A stretch of 9,878 nucleotides of DNA from Parcubacteria group bacterium GW2011_GWD2_43_10 (GTDB taxonomy: Bacteria > Patescibacteriota > Patescibacteriia > Veblenbacterales > UBA10138), in contig LCEZ01000020.1 of the NCBI GenBank assembly GCA_000995845.1, forward strand, positions 1 through 9,878, read 5' to 3'. Both the position numbers and the translations under genes were made by a program. Of the stretch, positions 1-6,772 are shown in pieces. The notes beneath the pieces were generated by a model, which ran no database searches, was not told the DNA's origin, and was given only the letters and a program-made list of their open reading frames with translations. Position 1 is the first letter of the stretch. Every line of letters begins with the position of its first letter.

Positions 1-1038
1 CCAACTTCCACAACAGTTAATACCGGAACAAGTCATAATGCTAGTTTCTTTGACGATCCGACAGATTGCAATGTTCTTTCCAATATCAGTCCCGGTCAAC
101 CAATGACCTATAATGCCAATACCACAGTTACTGGTACTTTTATCTCTGGTCCGCCACCAAAAGCAACCGTTGTATCACCGTTGGTTGGTGCCACCGGGCT
201 TTATCCATATCAAACTCTACGTTGGAATACCACCAACTGTACCAATTATTATCATATTTATTTGGGCACAAGTTATACCGGAGTCATGAATGCCACCCTT
301 GGTGATGCTTATTGGTTAACTACTACTCCTCATCCTAATAATGCTGTTAATTCAGGCCCATTAGCTTATGGCACCACTTATTACTGGCGAGTTGACTCTT
401 ATAATTCAACAACTGTCCAAACCACTAAAGGTGATGTTTGGTGGTTCACAACAGTATCTAAACCAAAAGTATTTATAGATGCACTCGATGATATGAATAA
501 TCGAATACATGCCGTGCCAGTATATTATAGTGGATATTATATTGGTATTACTTATAATTATCAGTCATTTATTGTAGATGTAGATGTTGGATCACATACC
601 TTTGGTTTTAATAGTGTTTACGATTGTTATCAAAGAGATAGTATAACACCATCGCAACCAATGAATGTTGTGGCAGATACATCGTTGATTGCAAAATATC
701 TACCAACAAATAGACCAATAGCAGCCTCACCATCTTTTCCACCAAATAATTCCACCAATGTTCTAATATCACAGCTTCAAACGAGTGGCATTAGTTTTGC
801 AATTTCTTGCGGTACTTCATCATTCGATATTTATTTTGGTGAAAACTTTTTAAACGTACAAAATGCTACTACTAGTTCTGTTGAATATGTTGGTACTTAT
901 ACGCCAACTGAACGCCCTGGGCTGAATTTTTTCATTAGTAACCTTATAAATGATAAAGATTATTATTGGCGCATAGATGCAAAAAATCTTAGGGGAAGTA
1001 CTAAAGGTTCGATTTGGTCTTTTAAAACCGCACCATAA
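1..1038 (+). CDS. Secreted/surface protein with alternating PEGA-like and Fn3-like domains (5' partial)
   Basis: The reading frame is open from the first base, so the gene starts outside the window; the first in-frame ATG (103) lies inside a domain and is not a credible start. At least 345 codons are present, ending at TAA. Numbering from codon 1: the tail of a PEGA-like unit (about 1-48); a fibronectin-III-like unit (about 55-151) with the ending TTYYWRVDSYN...GDVWWFTT; a complete PEGA-like unit (about 154-237) with VPVYYSGYYIGITY and GSHTFGF; and a second Fn3-like unit (about 238-345) ending DYYWRIDAKN...GSIWSFKT. The partial first PEGA-like tail aligns with the second (SH-x-F-x-DC-x-QPM), so the protein is a tandem duplication of a two-domain block. 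Such modules are typical of extracellular adhesive or polymer-binding proteins. No C-terminal anchor is visible; the protein stops right after the last Fn3 strand. Base composition is AT-richer and residues richer in Asn, Thr and Tyr than the neighbours. Ligand unknown. Confidence 0.85.
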   Translation, partial: PTSTTVNTGTSHNASFFDDPTDCNVLSNISPGQPMTYNANTTVTGTFISGPPPKATVVSPLVGATGLYPYQTLRWNTTNCTNYYHIYLGTSYTGVMNATLGDAYWLTTTPHPNNAVNSGPLAYGTTYYWRVDSYNSTTVQTTKGDVWWFTTVSKPKVFIDALDDMNNRIHAVPVYYSGYYIGITYNYQSFIVDVDVGSHTFGFNSVYDCYQRDSITPSQPMNVVADTSLIAKYLPTNRPIAASPSFPPNNSTNVLISQLQTSGISFAISCGTSSFDIYFGENFLNVQNATTSSVEYVGTYTPTERPGLNFFISNLINDKDYYWRIDAKNLRGSTKGSIWSFKTAP

Positions 1039-1097
1039 CCATGAAGGCAAAAATGTGTTAATCTAGTTATAGCTTAAGTAGTTTATTTCATAATTTT

Positions 1098-1694
1098 ATG
1101 TTTGACGAACCAACACCCCCAAATAATCCAGGCCAAGTAGAAGATATTTTTGCTCAGGCGGCGCCGCCAGCGAGCGCTGGTAGGCAGCAACCGCCACCAG
1201 CCTCACCGCTTAAACCGGTAGTGCCTCAGCCAACTTCGGATATCGCGCCGATATCATTTGAGTCAGAACCGCCATCGCGGCGTTGGTTGTTATGGGTTGG
1301 TATTGGAGTATTGGTTTTAGTTGTAGCCGCTGGTGGGGCTTGGTTTTGGTGGTCTCGTTCTAGTCAACCTGCGCCCGCGATCACCGAACAACCTGTCTTG
1401 GAAGAAACTACGCCTCAGCTCCAACCTGAACTAACTGAGCCTGCCCCAGCCGTGACAGGTGATATTGATGGTGATGGGTTAACAGATACAGAAGAACAGG
1501 CTTTAGGCACAGATCCGAGAAGGGCCGATAGCGATGAGGATGGTTTGTTTGATCGTGAAGAATCAGTAATTTATAAATCCAACCCGCTAAAGTTTGATTC
1601 TGACGGTGACAGTTTTGGTGACGGCCAAGAAGTACAAAATGGCTACAGTCCAATTGGCCCGGGTAGATTATTGGAATTACCAACGAGTCCGTAA
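1098..1694 (+). CDS. Single-pass membrane protein with three TSP3-like calcium-binding repeats
   Basis: 198 aa, no named family recognised. The order is: a Pro-rich, probably cytoplasmic N-terminus (about 1-60); an Arg pair followed by one membrane helix (about 63-85, ending in a Trp-rich WFWW); a Pro/Glu/Thr-rich linker (about 88-120); and three Asp-rich loops of the form DxDxDGxxDxxE starting near residues 122, 144 and 167. Those loops resemble thrombospondin type-3 or dockerin-like calcium sites. The domain ends in GYSPIGPG, a pattern also found in the next protein (GYDPVAGAG). The expected topology is N-in, C-out, with the Ca2+-binding part on the surface. There is no cleavable signal peptide, since the helix is internal, and no Shine-Dalgarno before the ATG. 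The next gene starts 25 nt downstream and shares the architecture, so the two products may act together. The role is unknown; a calcium-stabilised envelope stalk is one guess. Confidence 0.85.
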   Translation: MFDEPTPPNNPGQVEDIFAQAAPPASAGRQQPPPASPLKPVVPQPTSDIAPISFESEPPSRRWLLWVGIGVLVLVVAAGGAWFWWSRSSQPAPAITEQPVLEETTPQLQPELTEPAPAVTGDIDGDGLTDTEEQALGTDPRRADSDEDGLFDREESVIYKSNPLKFDSDGDSFGDGQEVQNGYSPIGPGRLLELPTSP

Positions 1695-1705
1695 AATAAT
1701 ATTAA

Positions 1706-1716
1706 TATAATATAAT
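1706..1716 (+). promoter_or_regulatory. Possible tandem -10 elements before the GTG start at 1720
   Basis: Two overlapping perfect TATAAT hexamers (1706-1711 and 1711-1716) lie just before the GTG start. A transcript from the first would begin at about 1718-1720, giving a leaderless or nearly leaderless mRNA. There is no good -35 hexamer at the right distance, and the stretch is simply AT-rich, so this may be chance. Confidence 0.25.
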
Positions 1717-1719
1717 AAC

Positions 1720-3039
1720 GTGTTTGGTAAGAATAAAAACCAATCACCAGCTGCCGCGCTACCACCAACTCCTAATGTAAAACCAGAGTTGTGGGGTGAG
1801 ATTTATACTATGCCCGGCAGTTATCAGAATTTACCTCCCAAGAGTGGCTCGGGTAAAAAAACCTTGGTAGTTATTTTAGTATTGCTGTTAGTTTTGATAA
1901 TTGGTGTGGGTGCGTTTTTATTTTTACGTTCACGCCCTAGCCAAGAACCTGTATCAGAGCCAACAGTTCCAGTAGTTGAATCTACACCACAACCGACACC
2001 AACTCCAATCACGCCACAGTTAATTACAGCAGCAGAACGCGACCGGGCGCGTTACCGTGATATTCGGGAAATACAAGCAGCCTTAGAATTATATTTTGCT
2101 GAAAGCCGGCAATATCCTTTGGCTCCTTTATCCATGGTTTTAGGTACATCATCCAGTAATGTCCTGAGTGCTGCTGGTTTTAGCGGATCAGCTCAAGGTG
2201 TGGTTTATTTAGCAACGGTACCGCAAAATCCAGAACCGGGCGGCAGTGCTTATCTTTATGAGAGCATTGACGGCTCTAGTTATAGTTTGAAATTCAGTTT
2301 GGAAGAAGGCACGGCTGGTTTAAATAACGGAGATCATGAGGCTACGCCCCTAGGTATAGATGAGCAGGCGCCTATAGTAGAGCCGCCTCTTACCCCCCGA
2401 ACTGCTACACCACCCTTACCTACGGCGGACACAGACAGCGATGGCCTAACTGATGCGGAGGAAGCTATATTTGGCTCAGATAATAGCAAACCCGACAGTG
2501 ATGATGATGGTTATACTGATGGTAGCGAAGTGGCCGGCGGTTATGATCCAGTCGCCGGTGCCGGAGCTTTACTTGGGGTAAATACTAAGCTGGCTAGTTA
2601 TACCAGTGACAGCTTTTTTTATCAGCTTAAGTACCCGGCGGTTTGGGAAGTTAAAAATATTGATCAAGCAGGTTCGGAAATCATGATCTCGGGCGGCCTA
2701 GAAGAATTTATGGGAGTATTGGTTGTTGGCAATCCTAATAAATTAACAGCGGCCGAATGGTATGCTCAGCAATTCCCCAGTTTGCGCCCAGGTGAAGTGC
2801 CGATCTTTACCGCTGGTGAATTTGTTTGGGCAATGGCACCCGATGGTTTAACGGCCTATTTAGCGACAGCCAAAAATATAATTACTTTCAGTTATAATAT
2901 CGGTACAGCCGAGCGCGCGTCTTATTACCAGTTATTTAAAGCCATGATCAGATTGTTTACTTTATCATCTTCTGAGGTGCCAATTGTTAATCCGGTTGAG
3001 GCTGATTCTAATTCTAATTCCGCCGGCACCACCGAGTAG
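1720..3039 (+). CDS. Membrane-anchored protein: pilin-like domain, TSP3-like repeats and a C-terminal beta domain
   Basis: 439 aa from a GTG start; the in-frame ATG codons further down would cut off the N-terminus. The order is: a Pro-rich cytoplasmic tail (1-45); a membrane helix (about 48-69) after GKK; a Pro/Thr linker (about 73-100); a domain at about 104-205 resembling the globular part of type II/IV pseudopilins (ARYRDIREIQAALELYF, then YP, VPQNP, YLYES and YSLKFSLEE); a Pro/Thr linker; TSP3-like Ca2+ loops (about 237-277, DTDSDGLTD and DSDDDGYTD); and a C-terminal domain (about 283-425) with YPAVWEV, reminiscent of PsbP-like folds. The class III prepilin peptide and the hydrophobic, Glu-5-bearing pilin helix are absent, so it should not be cleaved or polymerised as a pilin. 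It shares the anchor and repeat design with the preceding gene. Stop is TAG; ybeY begins 10 nt later. Function unknown; an envelope or pilus accessory role is inference. Confidence 0.8.
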   Translation: MFGKNKNQSPAAALPPTPNVKPELWGEIYTMPGSYQNLPPKSGSGKKTLVVILVLLLVLIIGVGAFLFLRSRPSQEPVSEPTVPVVESTPQPTPTPITPQLITAAERDRARYRDIREIQAALELYFAESRQYPLAPLSMVLGTSSSNVLSAAGFSGSAQGVVYLATVPQNPEPGGSAYLYESIDGSSYSLKFSLEEGTAGLNNGDHEATPLGIDEQAPIVEPPLTPRTATPPLPTADTDSDGLTDAEEAIFGSDNSKPDSDDDGYTDGSEVAGGYDPVAGAGALLGVNTKLASYTSDSFFYQLKYPAVWEVKNIDQAGSEIMISGGLEEFMGVLVVGNPNKLTAAEWYAQQFPSLRPGEVPIFTAGEFVWAMAPDGLTAYLATAKNIITFSYNIGTAERASYYQLFKAMIRLFTLSSSEVPIVNPVEADSNSNSAGTTE

Positions 3040-3049
3040 ATTTAAAAAC

Positions 3050-3484
3050 ATGGCGGTAGATTTTAGTCTTCAGAATATTTCTGGCGGTAGAGTACCGGCA
3101 AGTTTTAAATTAAATGCCAGACGAATATTAAAGAGAATTGCCAAGGTAACTCGCAAGAAATTTAGCACCGTCAGTTTAGTTTTAGTAAAAACACAAACCA
3201 TCCGTCAGTTGAATGCTGTTTATCGGCATCGCCCCAAAGTGACTGATGTCTTATCTTTTACTTATAAGCAGTCGCAGCCGATGGCTGGAGAAATTTTTAT
3301 CTGTTTAGCTCAGGCCAAACGGCAGGCCAAAGCATTTGGGACAAATTTTAATAATGAGCTAGAATTTTTATTTGTTCATGGTTGTTTGCACTTGTTAGGC
3401 TATGATCATATTAAATCTAGGGATCGGACAGTAATGGAAACCATGGAATATAGAGTTTTAGGTCGGGGTCGTTTAGCTAAATAA
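3050..3484 (+). CDS. ybeY: Endoribonuclease YbeY (rRNA maturation factor)
   Basis: 144 aa, normal for this UPF0054 family. YbeY is a zinc-dependent endoribonuclease that acts in 16S rRNA 3'-end maturation and ribosome quality control in the cytoplasm. The zinc motif HGCLHLLGYDH is intact (His110, His114, His120). The upstream conserved block is also present (LNAVYR at 54-59, then TDVLSF at 65-70), as is the GEI strand at 80-82. The frame extends upstream to an ATG at 2984, but that would overlap the preceding gene and add a low-complexity Leu/Ile-rich stretch absent from the family, so the ATG at 3050 is chosen. It lies 10 nt after the preceding stop and 2 nt before dgkA, which suggests one transcript. 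No Shine-Dalgarno precedes it. The neighbours do not explain its job; ybeY is a housekeeping gene. Confidence 0.95.
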   Translation: MAVDFSLQNISGGRVPASFKLNARRILKRIAKVTRKKFSTVSLVLVKTQTIRQLNAVYRHRPKVTDVLSFTYKQSQPMAGEIFICLAQAKRQAKAFGTNFNNELEFLFVHGCLHLLGYDHIKSRDRTVMETMEYRVLGRGRLAK

Positions 3485-3486
3485 TT

Positions 3487-3828
3487 ATGATAGAGACTAA
3501 TTTTATCAGTAAGTTTAAATATGCGATTAAGGGGTTGGTTTATTTATGGCGGCGCGAAAAAAGTTTTCGCTGGCAAGTAGTAGCCGCTGCTTTAGTGCAG
3601 GTAGTAGCTCTGGGGTTGCGCTTGGAAGCAACCATTTGGGCTTTGCTAACTTTAACCTCAGCCATAGTTTTATGTGCTGAAGCTTTTAATACTGTGTTAG
3701 AAAGGCTGTTGGATATAGTTGAACCGCGCTTATCAACTCAAGTAAGCTTGCTGAAGGATTTATTAGCTGCGGCCGTACTAATTGTAGTGCTAGCTGCCTT
3801 GGCGGTGGTATTGATTATCTTGATTTAA
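3487..3828 (+). CDS. dgkA: DgkA-family lipid kinase (undecaprenol or diacylglycerol kinase)
   Basis: 113 aa integral membrane protein, the usual length. The family transfers the ATP gamma-phosphate to a lipid alcohol: diacylglycerol in Proteobacteria, undecaprenol in Gram-positive bacteria. Catalytic and metal residues are all present with the E. coli spacing: Glu24 (E. coli Glu28), Glu65, Asn68, Glu72 and Asp76 in AEAFNTVLERLLD, then Lys90-Asp91. Three hydrophobic helices are visible (about 31-46, 48-66, 91-113), after an amphipathic N-terminus with the conserved FRWQ. Undecaprenol is the likelier substrate given the position ahead of ftsA-ftsZ and the envelope genes upstream, but sequence alone does not decide it. 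It starts 2 nt after the ybeY stop with no ribosome binding site, so translation may be coupled. Confidence 0.92.
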   Translation: MIETNFISKFKYAIKGLVYLWRREKSFRWQVVAAALVQVVALGLRLEATIWALLTLTSAIVLCAEAFNTVLERLLDIVEPRLSTQVSLLKDLLAAAVLIVVLAALAVVLIILI

Positions 3829-3873
3829 TCAGTTAATACTTGCTGAACAACTAAATTATTCAGTACCGCTTGC

Positions 3874-3902
3874 TTCACAGAGTAGGTTGGTCGTTATATA
3901 AT
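3874..3902 (+). promoter_or_regulatory. Sigma70-type promoter of ftsA-ftsZ
   Basis: TTCACA (3874-3879), a 17-nt spacer and a perfect TATAAT (3897-3902). Transcription should begin near 3909-3910, about 10 nt before the ATG at 3920. The promoter rules out the in-frame TTG at 3902, which would sit inside the -10 element, upstream of the mRNA. A weak imperfect hairpin (3843-3863, CTGAA/TTCAG) precedes it, without a T-tract, so upstream termination is not clear. Confidence 0.7.
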
Positions 3903-3919
3903 TGTATAAGAAAAACAAC

Positions 3920-5155
3920 ATGGCTTCATCTAATATTATTGCCGGATTAGATATCGGTTCAACAGCTATTCGTTTGGCTGTAGCTCAAGCTGGTGCAGAT
4001 GACAATCTGCAAGTTATTGGTTTGGCCGAAGTGCCATCAGAAGGAATTCATAAAGGTGTGGTCACAAGTATTGACGACGCCGTCTCGGCTATCTCTAGTT
4101 GTTTGGAAAAAGTAGAACGCATGACAGGCTCGCCCCTTGAGCATGCCTGGGTGAGTATCAATGGCAGCCATATTCAAGCGCAATCAAGCCATGGCGTCAT
4201 TGCGGTAGCGAAACCAAATGGTGAAATTGGCGAAGATGATGTGGCCCGGGTGGTGGAAGCGGCTCAGGCTGTAGCCACACCACCGAACTACGAAATATTA
4301 CATGTCTTGCCGCGTTCTTTTACCGTCGATGGACAAGCTGGCATTAAAGATCCGCTAGGTATGACTGGAGTGCGCTTGGAAGTTGAAGCTCAGATTATTG
4401 AAGGACAAACTGCCCAAGTAAAAAATCTTACTAAATGTGTTTATCGTACTGGCGTTGATATTGATGATTTGGTTTTAGGAATTTTAGCGACCGCTGAAGC
4501 CGTAGTTACCAAGCGCCAAAAAGAGTTGGGCGTAGCCGTTGTTAACATTGGTGGTTCCACCACCAGCTTATTAGTTTGTGAAGATGGTGATCCGTTGCAT
4601 GCGGCCATACTGCCGGTAGGCTCGGGTCATATAACCAATGACATTGCGATCGGCTTGCGCACTTCAATTGATATTGCCGAGCGATTAAAAATTGATTATG
4701 GCCAAGCCAGTGCCGCTGATGTCGGTAAGCGAGAAGAAATTGATTTGTCAGAATTATCAGTTGAGGAGGGTGTAATCAGTCGTAAGCATTTAGCTGAAAT
4801 TATTGAAGCGCGTTTGGAAGAAATATTTAGTTTAGTAGATCGTGAGTTAGGTAAAATTGATCGTTCTGGTAAATTACCCGCCGGCATAGTTTTAACAGGT
4901 GGCGGAGCCAAATTACCCGGCGTAGTAGAATTAGCTAAACATCAATTCCGATTGCCGGCCACCTTAGGTTACCCATTAGAAGTTGCCAGTCCTTTAGAAA
5001 AAGTTAATGATCCGGCTTTTAGTACTGCCCTGGGGCTAGTGCGTTGGGGTTTGGGGCAGGGTGAGGGGCCTAAGGGCTTCCATTTGCCAAAGTTTTCTTC
5101 CGTGACTCAAGTATTGGATAAGATCAAGAGCCTGCCTAAGCTATTTATGCCTTAA
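3920..5155 (+). CDS. ftsA: Cell division protein FtsA
   Basis: 411 aa, in the normal range. FtsA is an actin-like ATPase that polymerises on the inner membrane face, binds the FtsZ C-terminal peptide and recruits later divisome proteins. Visible features: phosphate-1 loop GLDIGSTAIRL (about 9-19); the FtsA-specific 1C/SHS2 region (about 80-160); phosphate-2 VVNIGGSTTSLLV (about 207-219); the adenosine motif LTGGGAKLPG (about 325-334); and a C-terminal amphipathic helix (about 398-411, VLDKIKSLPKLF) matching the membrane-targeting sequence. The ATG at 3920 is preferred over the in-frame TTG at 3902 because the latter overlaps the -10 box and the protein then begins just before the actin fold. 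ftsZ follows after 37 nt. There is no ftsQ, ddl or mur gene beside it, so this is a reduced division cluster. Confidence 0.96.
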   Translation: MASSNIIAGLDIGSTAIRLAVAQAGADDNLQVIGLAEVPSEGIHKGVVTSIDDAVSAISSCLEKVERMTGSPLEHAWVSINGSHIQAQSSHGVIAVAKPNGEIGEDDVARVVEAAQAVATPPNYEILHVLPRSFTVDGQAGIKDPLGMTGVRLEVEAQIIEGQTAQVKNLTKCVYRTGVDIDDLVLGILATAEAVVTKRQKELGVAVVNIGGSTTSLLVCEDGDPLHAAILPVGSGHITNDIAIGLRTSIDIAERLKIDYGQASAADVGKREEIDLSELSVEEGVISRKHLAEIIEARLEEIFSLVDRELGKIDRSGKLPAGIVLTGGGAKLPGVVELAKHQFRLPATLGYPLEVASPLEKVNDPAFSTALGLVRWGLGQGEGPKGFHLPKFSSVTQVLDKIKSLPKLFMP

Positions 5156-5192
5156 ATATTAACATTTATTATTAATTATCAAGTTTTACCAT

Positions 5193-6398
5193 ATGGAAGT
5201 TAAGCCAGAAATTGAGACATTAGCCAAAATTAAGGTCGTGGGTGTGGGCGGCTCCGGCGGGGCTGCTATTAATCGCATGATCTCCAATAAATTACGGGGG
5301 GTGGAGTTTGTAGCCATAAATACCGATGCCCAAGCCCTGCAGCATTCAAGAGCTTCCGTGAAATTGCATATTGGTGCAGCTACCACTCGTGGTTTAGGCG
5401 CAGGCATGGATCCTGATTTGGGCAGAAAATCAGCTGAAGAATCGCGTGATGAAATCAAAGAGGTGTTAAAAGGTGCTGACATGGTTTTCTTAACTTGCGG
5501 TTTAGGCGGTGGTACTGGCACCGGCGCTGGGCCGTTAGTAGCTGAGCTAGCGCGGGAAGCTGGGGCTTTAACGATTGCCGTTGTCACTAAGCCGTTCAGT
5601 TTTGAAGGCGCACAAAGACGGTCAATTGCCGAGCACGGCGTGGACGATTTAGTAGACAAGGTTGATACTATCATTACCATTCCGAACGATCGGTTATTAC
5701 AATTGATTGATAAAAAAACTTCTCTGTTGGAAGCCTTCTCGATTGTGGATGATGTTTTGCGGCAAGGTGTGCAAGGCATTTCTGAATTAGTGACCGTGCC
5801 CGGGTTGATTAATGTTGATTTTGCTGATGTTAAAGCTATCATGCAAAATACCGGTTCGGCTTTAATGGGTATTGGTATTGCCACCGGAGAAAACAGAGCA
5901 GCTGATGCCGCCAAGGCGGCCGTAGATTCGCCCTTATTAGAATTAGGTATTGATGGCGCTAAAGGAATTCTATTTACGATTACGGGCGGTCCGGATTTAA
6001 CTATGTATGAAGTTAATGAGGCGGCCAGGATCATTACCGCTTCAGCTGATCCTAATGCCAAGATTATTTTTGGCGCGGTTATTGATGAAGATATGAAAGA
6101 TGAACTCAAAGTCACAGTAATTGCTACTGGTTTTGCTCAAACTGCTTTGCCTAAGAAAGTCCAGACTACACCAGCTTCCTATGCGCCACCTTCGTTTTTA
6201 AGGCAGGAACGGGTGCCAACACCGCCGGAAGTTAAGTCAGAACGGAATGAAGACAGCAGTGGTTTTCAAGAGCGAAGCTTGCGCCAACCCCCCAAGACCA
6301 AGCCAGTTCAACCTCGGGTATCGGCTGATTTGGGAACTCAGGCTGATGATGACTATGAAATTCCCGCCTTTATCAGGCGCAAACTAGGCAAGAAGTAA
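5193..6398 (+). CDS. ftsZ: Cell division protein FtsZ
   Basis: 401 aa tubulin-like GTPase that assembles the cytokinetic ring. GTP-binding elements: [13 protein letters not shown] (about 17-29), INTD (42-45), the tubulin signature [10 protein letters not shown] (105-114), and [11 protein letters not shown]. The catalytic T7 loop NVDFADV starts at residue 207 (Asn207, Asp209, Asp212), so the GTPase should be active. A polar, Pro-rich disordered linker (about 320-384) leads to the C-terminal peptide [17 protein letters not shown], the docking site for FtsA, with a basic tail. Small departures from the common consensus are GGSGG rather than GGGGN, TCG rather than TAG before the signature, and AGPL rather than AAPV after it; none removes a known catalytic residue. 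It lies 37 nt after ftsA and is presumably co-transcribed from the promoter at 3874. No Shine-Dalgarno is seen. Confidence 0.97.
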   Translation: MEVKPEIETLAKIKVVGVGGSGGAAINRMISNKLRGVEFVAINTDAQALQHSRASVKLHIGAATTRGLGAGMDPDLGRKSAEESRDEIKEVLKGADMVFLTCGLGGGTGTGAGPLVAELAREAGALTIAVVTKPFSFEGAQRRSIAEHGVDDLVDKVDTIITIPNDRLLQLIDKKTSLLEAFSIVDDVLRQGVQGISELVTVPGLINVDFADVKAIMQNTGSALMGIGIATGENRAADAAKAAVDSPLLELGIDGAKGILFTITGGPDLTMYEVNEAARIITASADPNAKIIFGAVIDEDMKDELKVTVIATGFAQTALPKKVQTTPASYAPPSFLRQERVPTPPEVKSERNEDSSGFQERSLRQPPKTKPVQPRVSADLGTQADDDYEIPAFIRRKLGKK

Positions 6399-6418
6399 AA
6401 CAGGGACAATTTAGATAC

Positions 6419-6456
6419 AAAAATGCCCGCAGTTGTTGACCTAGGGGAATTTTTTT
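6419..6456 (+). terminator. Possible intrinsic terminator after ftsZ
   Basis: The left arm AAAAATGCCC (6419-6428) can pair with GGG-A-A-TTTTT (6445-6454), with one G-A mismatch and a loop of about 16 nt, followed by the T7 tract at 6450-6456. The GC part is only three pairs and the loop is large, so it would be weak. It lies 20 nt after the ftsZ stop and overlaps the -35 of the next promoter candidate. Confidence 0.35.
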
Positions 6457-6464
6457 GATATCAT
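6436..6464 (+). promoter_or_regulatory. Distal promoter candidate (P1) upstream of nrdR
   Basis: TTGACC (6436-6441), a 17-nt spacer and TATCAT (6459-6464); each hexamer matches the sigma70 consensus at 5 of 6 positions. The start would be near 6471, giving a leader of about 325 nt before nrdR. A weak NrdR-box-like sequence (6461-6476) overlaps the -10 and start point. I cannot identify a small gene that it would serve alone. Confidence 0.45.
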
Positions 6465-6638
6465 TATAGCTAGAGAGATTAAAATAATAAAAATAAACAC
6501 CTAACAATGGCTCTATTTAGAGCTTATCAGCCGCTTGATATTTCGCGACTCTATAATCTAAGCCCAGTTGTTCAACAGAACAGCAATTTTAACCTCGCTC
6601 TTATTGGCAGCGAGTATTTTTTTAAAAAAAGTCCTAGG

Positions 6639-6647
6639 TTATCCACA
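6639..6647 (+). promoter_or_regulatory. Perfect DnaA box upstream of nrdR-nrdJ
   Basis: TTATCCACA is an exact match to the high-affinity DnaA box. It is the only exact copy I found in the window and lies about 80 nt upstream of promoter P2, next to a T7A7 tract. A single box is not an origin; regulation of the nrd genes by DnaA, as known for E. coli nrdAB, is the more likely meaning. Confidence 0.5.
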
Positions 6648-6725
6648 ATCTTAGGCCAAATTTTGGATTCAAAAGACAGTTGGCGGTTCAAGATAATCAA
6701 TGTTTTTGGGCAAAAGGTCAGGGTT

Positions 6726-6754
6726 TTGACCAGCACTATATCTAGGGGTACAAT
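6726..6754 (+). promoter_or_regulatory. Proximal sigma70-type promoter (P2) of nrdR-nrdJ
   Basis: TTGACC (6726-6731), exactly 17 nt, then TACAAT (6749-6754); each hexamer has 5 of 6 consensus bases. The start point should lie near 6761, leaving a leader of about 35 nt before the nrdR ATG. The whole spacer except its first base is occupied by an NrdR-box-like sequence. Confidence 0.65.
6733..6748 (+). promoter_or_regulatory. NrdR box 1, inside the P2 spacer
   Basis: GCACTATATCTAGGGG matches the NrdR-box pattern ACACWATATWTWGTGT, as I recall it, at about 12 of 16 positions, including the core CACTATAT-TAG. It lies between the -35 and -10 hexamers, so a bound repressor would block RNA polymerase directly. 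The adjacent nrdR gene supplies the expected regulator. Confidence 0.55.
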
Positions 6755-6772
6755 TGAATTTGCGACTACAAC

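Noticed and set aside
103..105. ATG at 103 as the start of the Fn3/PEGA protein
   Set aside because: The frame is open to the first base, and the upstream 34 codons align with the second PEGA-like unit, so the gene starts outside the window.
2984..3049. Upstream ATG extension of ybeY
   Set aside because: It would overlap the preceding gene by 56 nt and add a Leu/Ile-rich segment that the family lacks; the ATG at 3050 fits the family length.
3902..3919. TTG start for ftsA
   Set aside because: It overlaps the -10 hexamer of the likely promoter and would not be in the mRNA.
5186..6115. 309-codon open frame antisense to ftsZ
   Set aside because: It is low in complexity (rich in Ser, Pro, Ala), matches no family I recognise and mirrors the codon pattern of ftsZ; it is a shadow of a certain gene.
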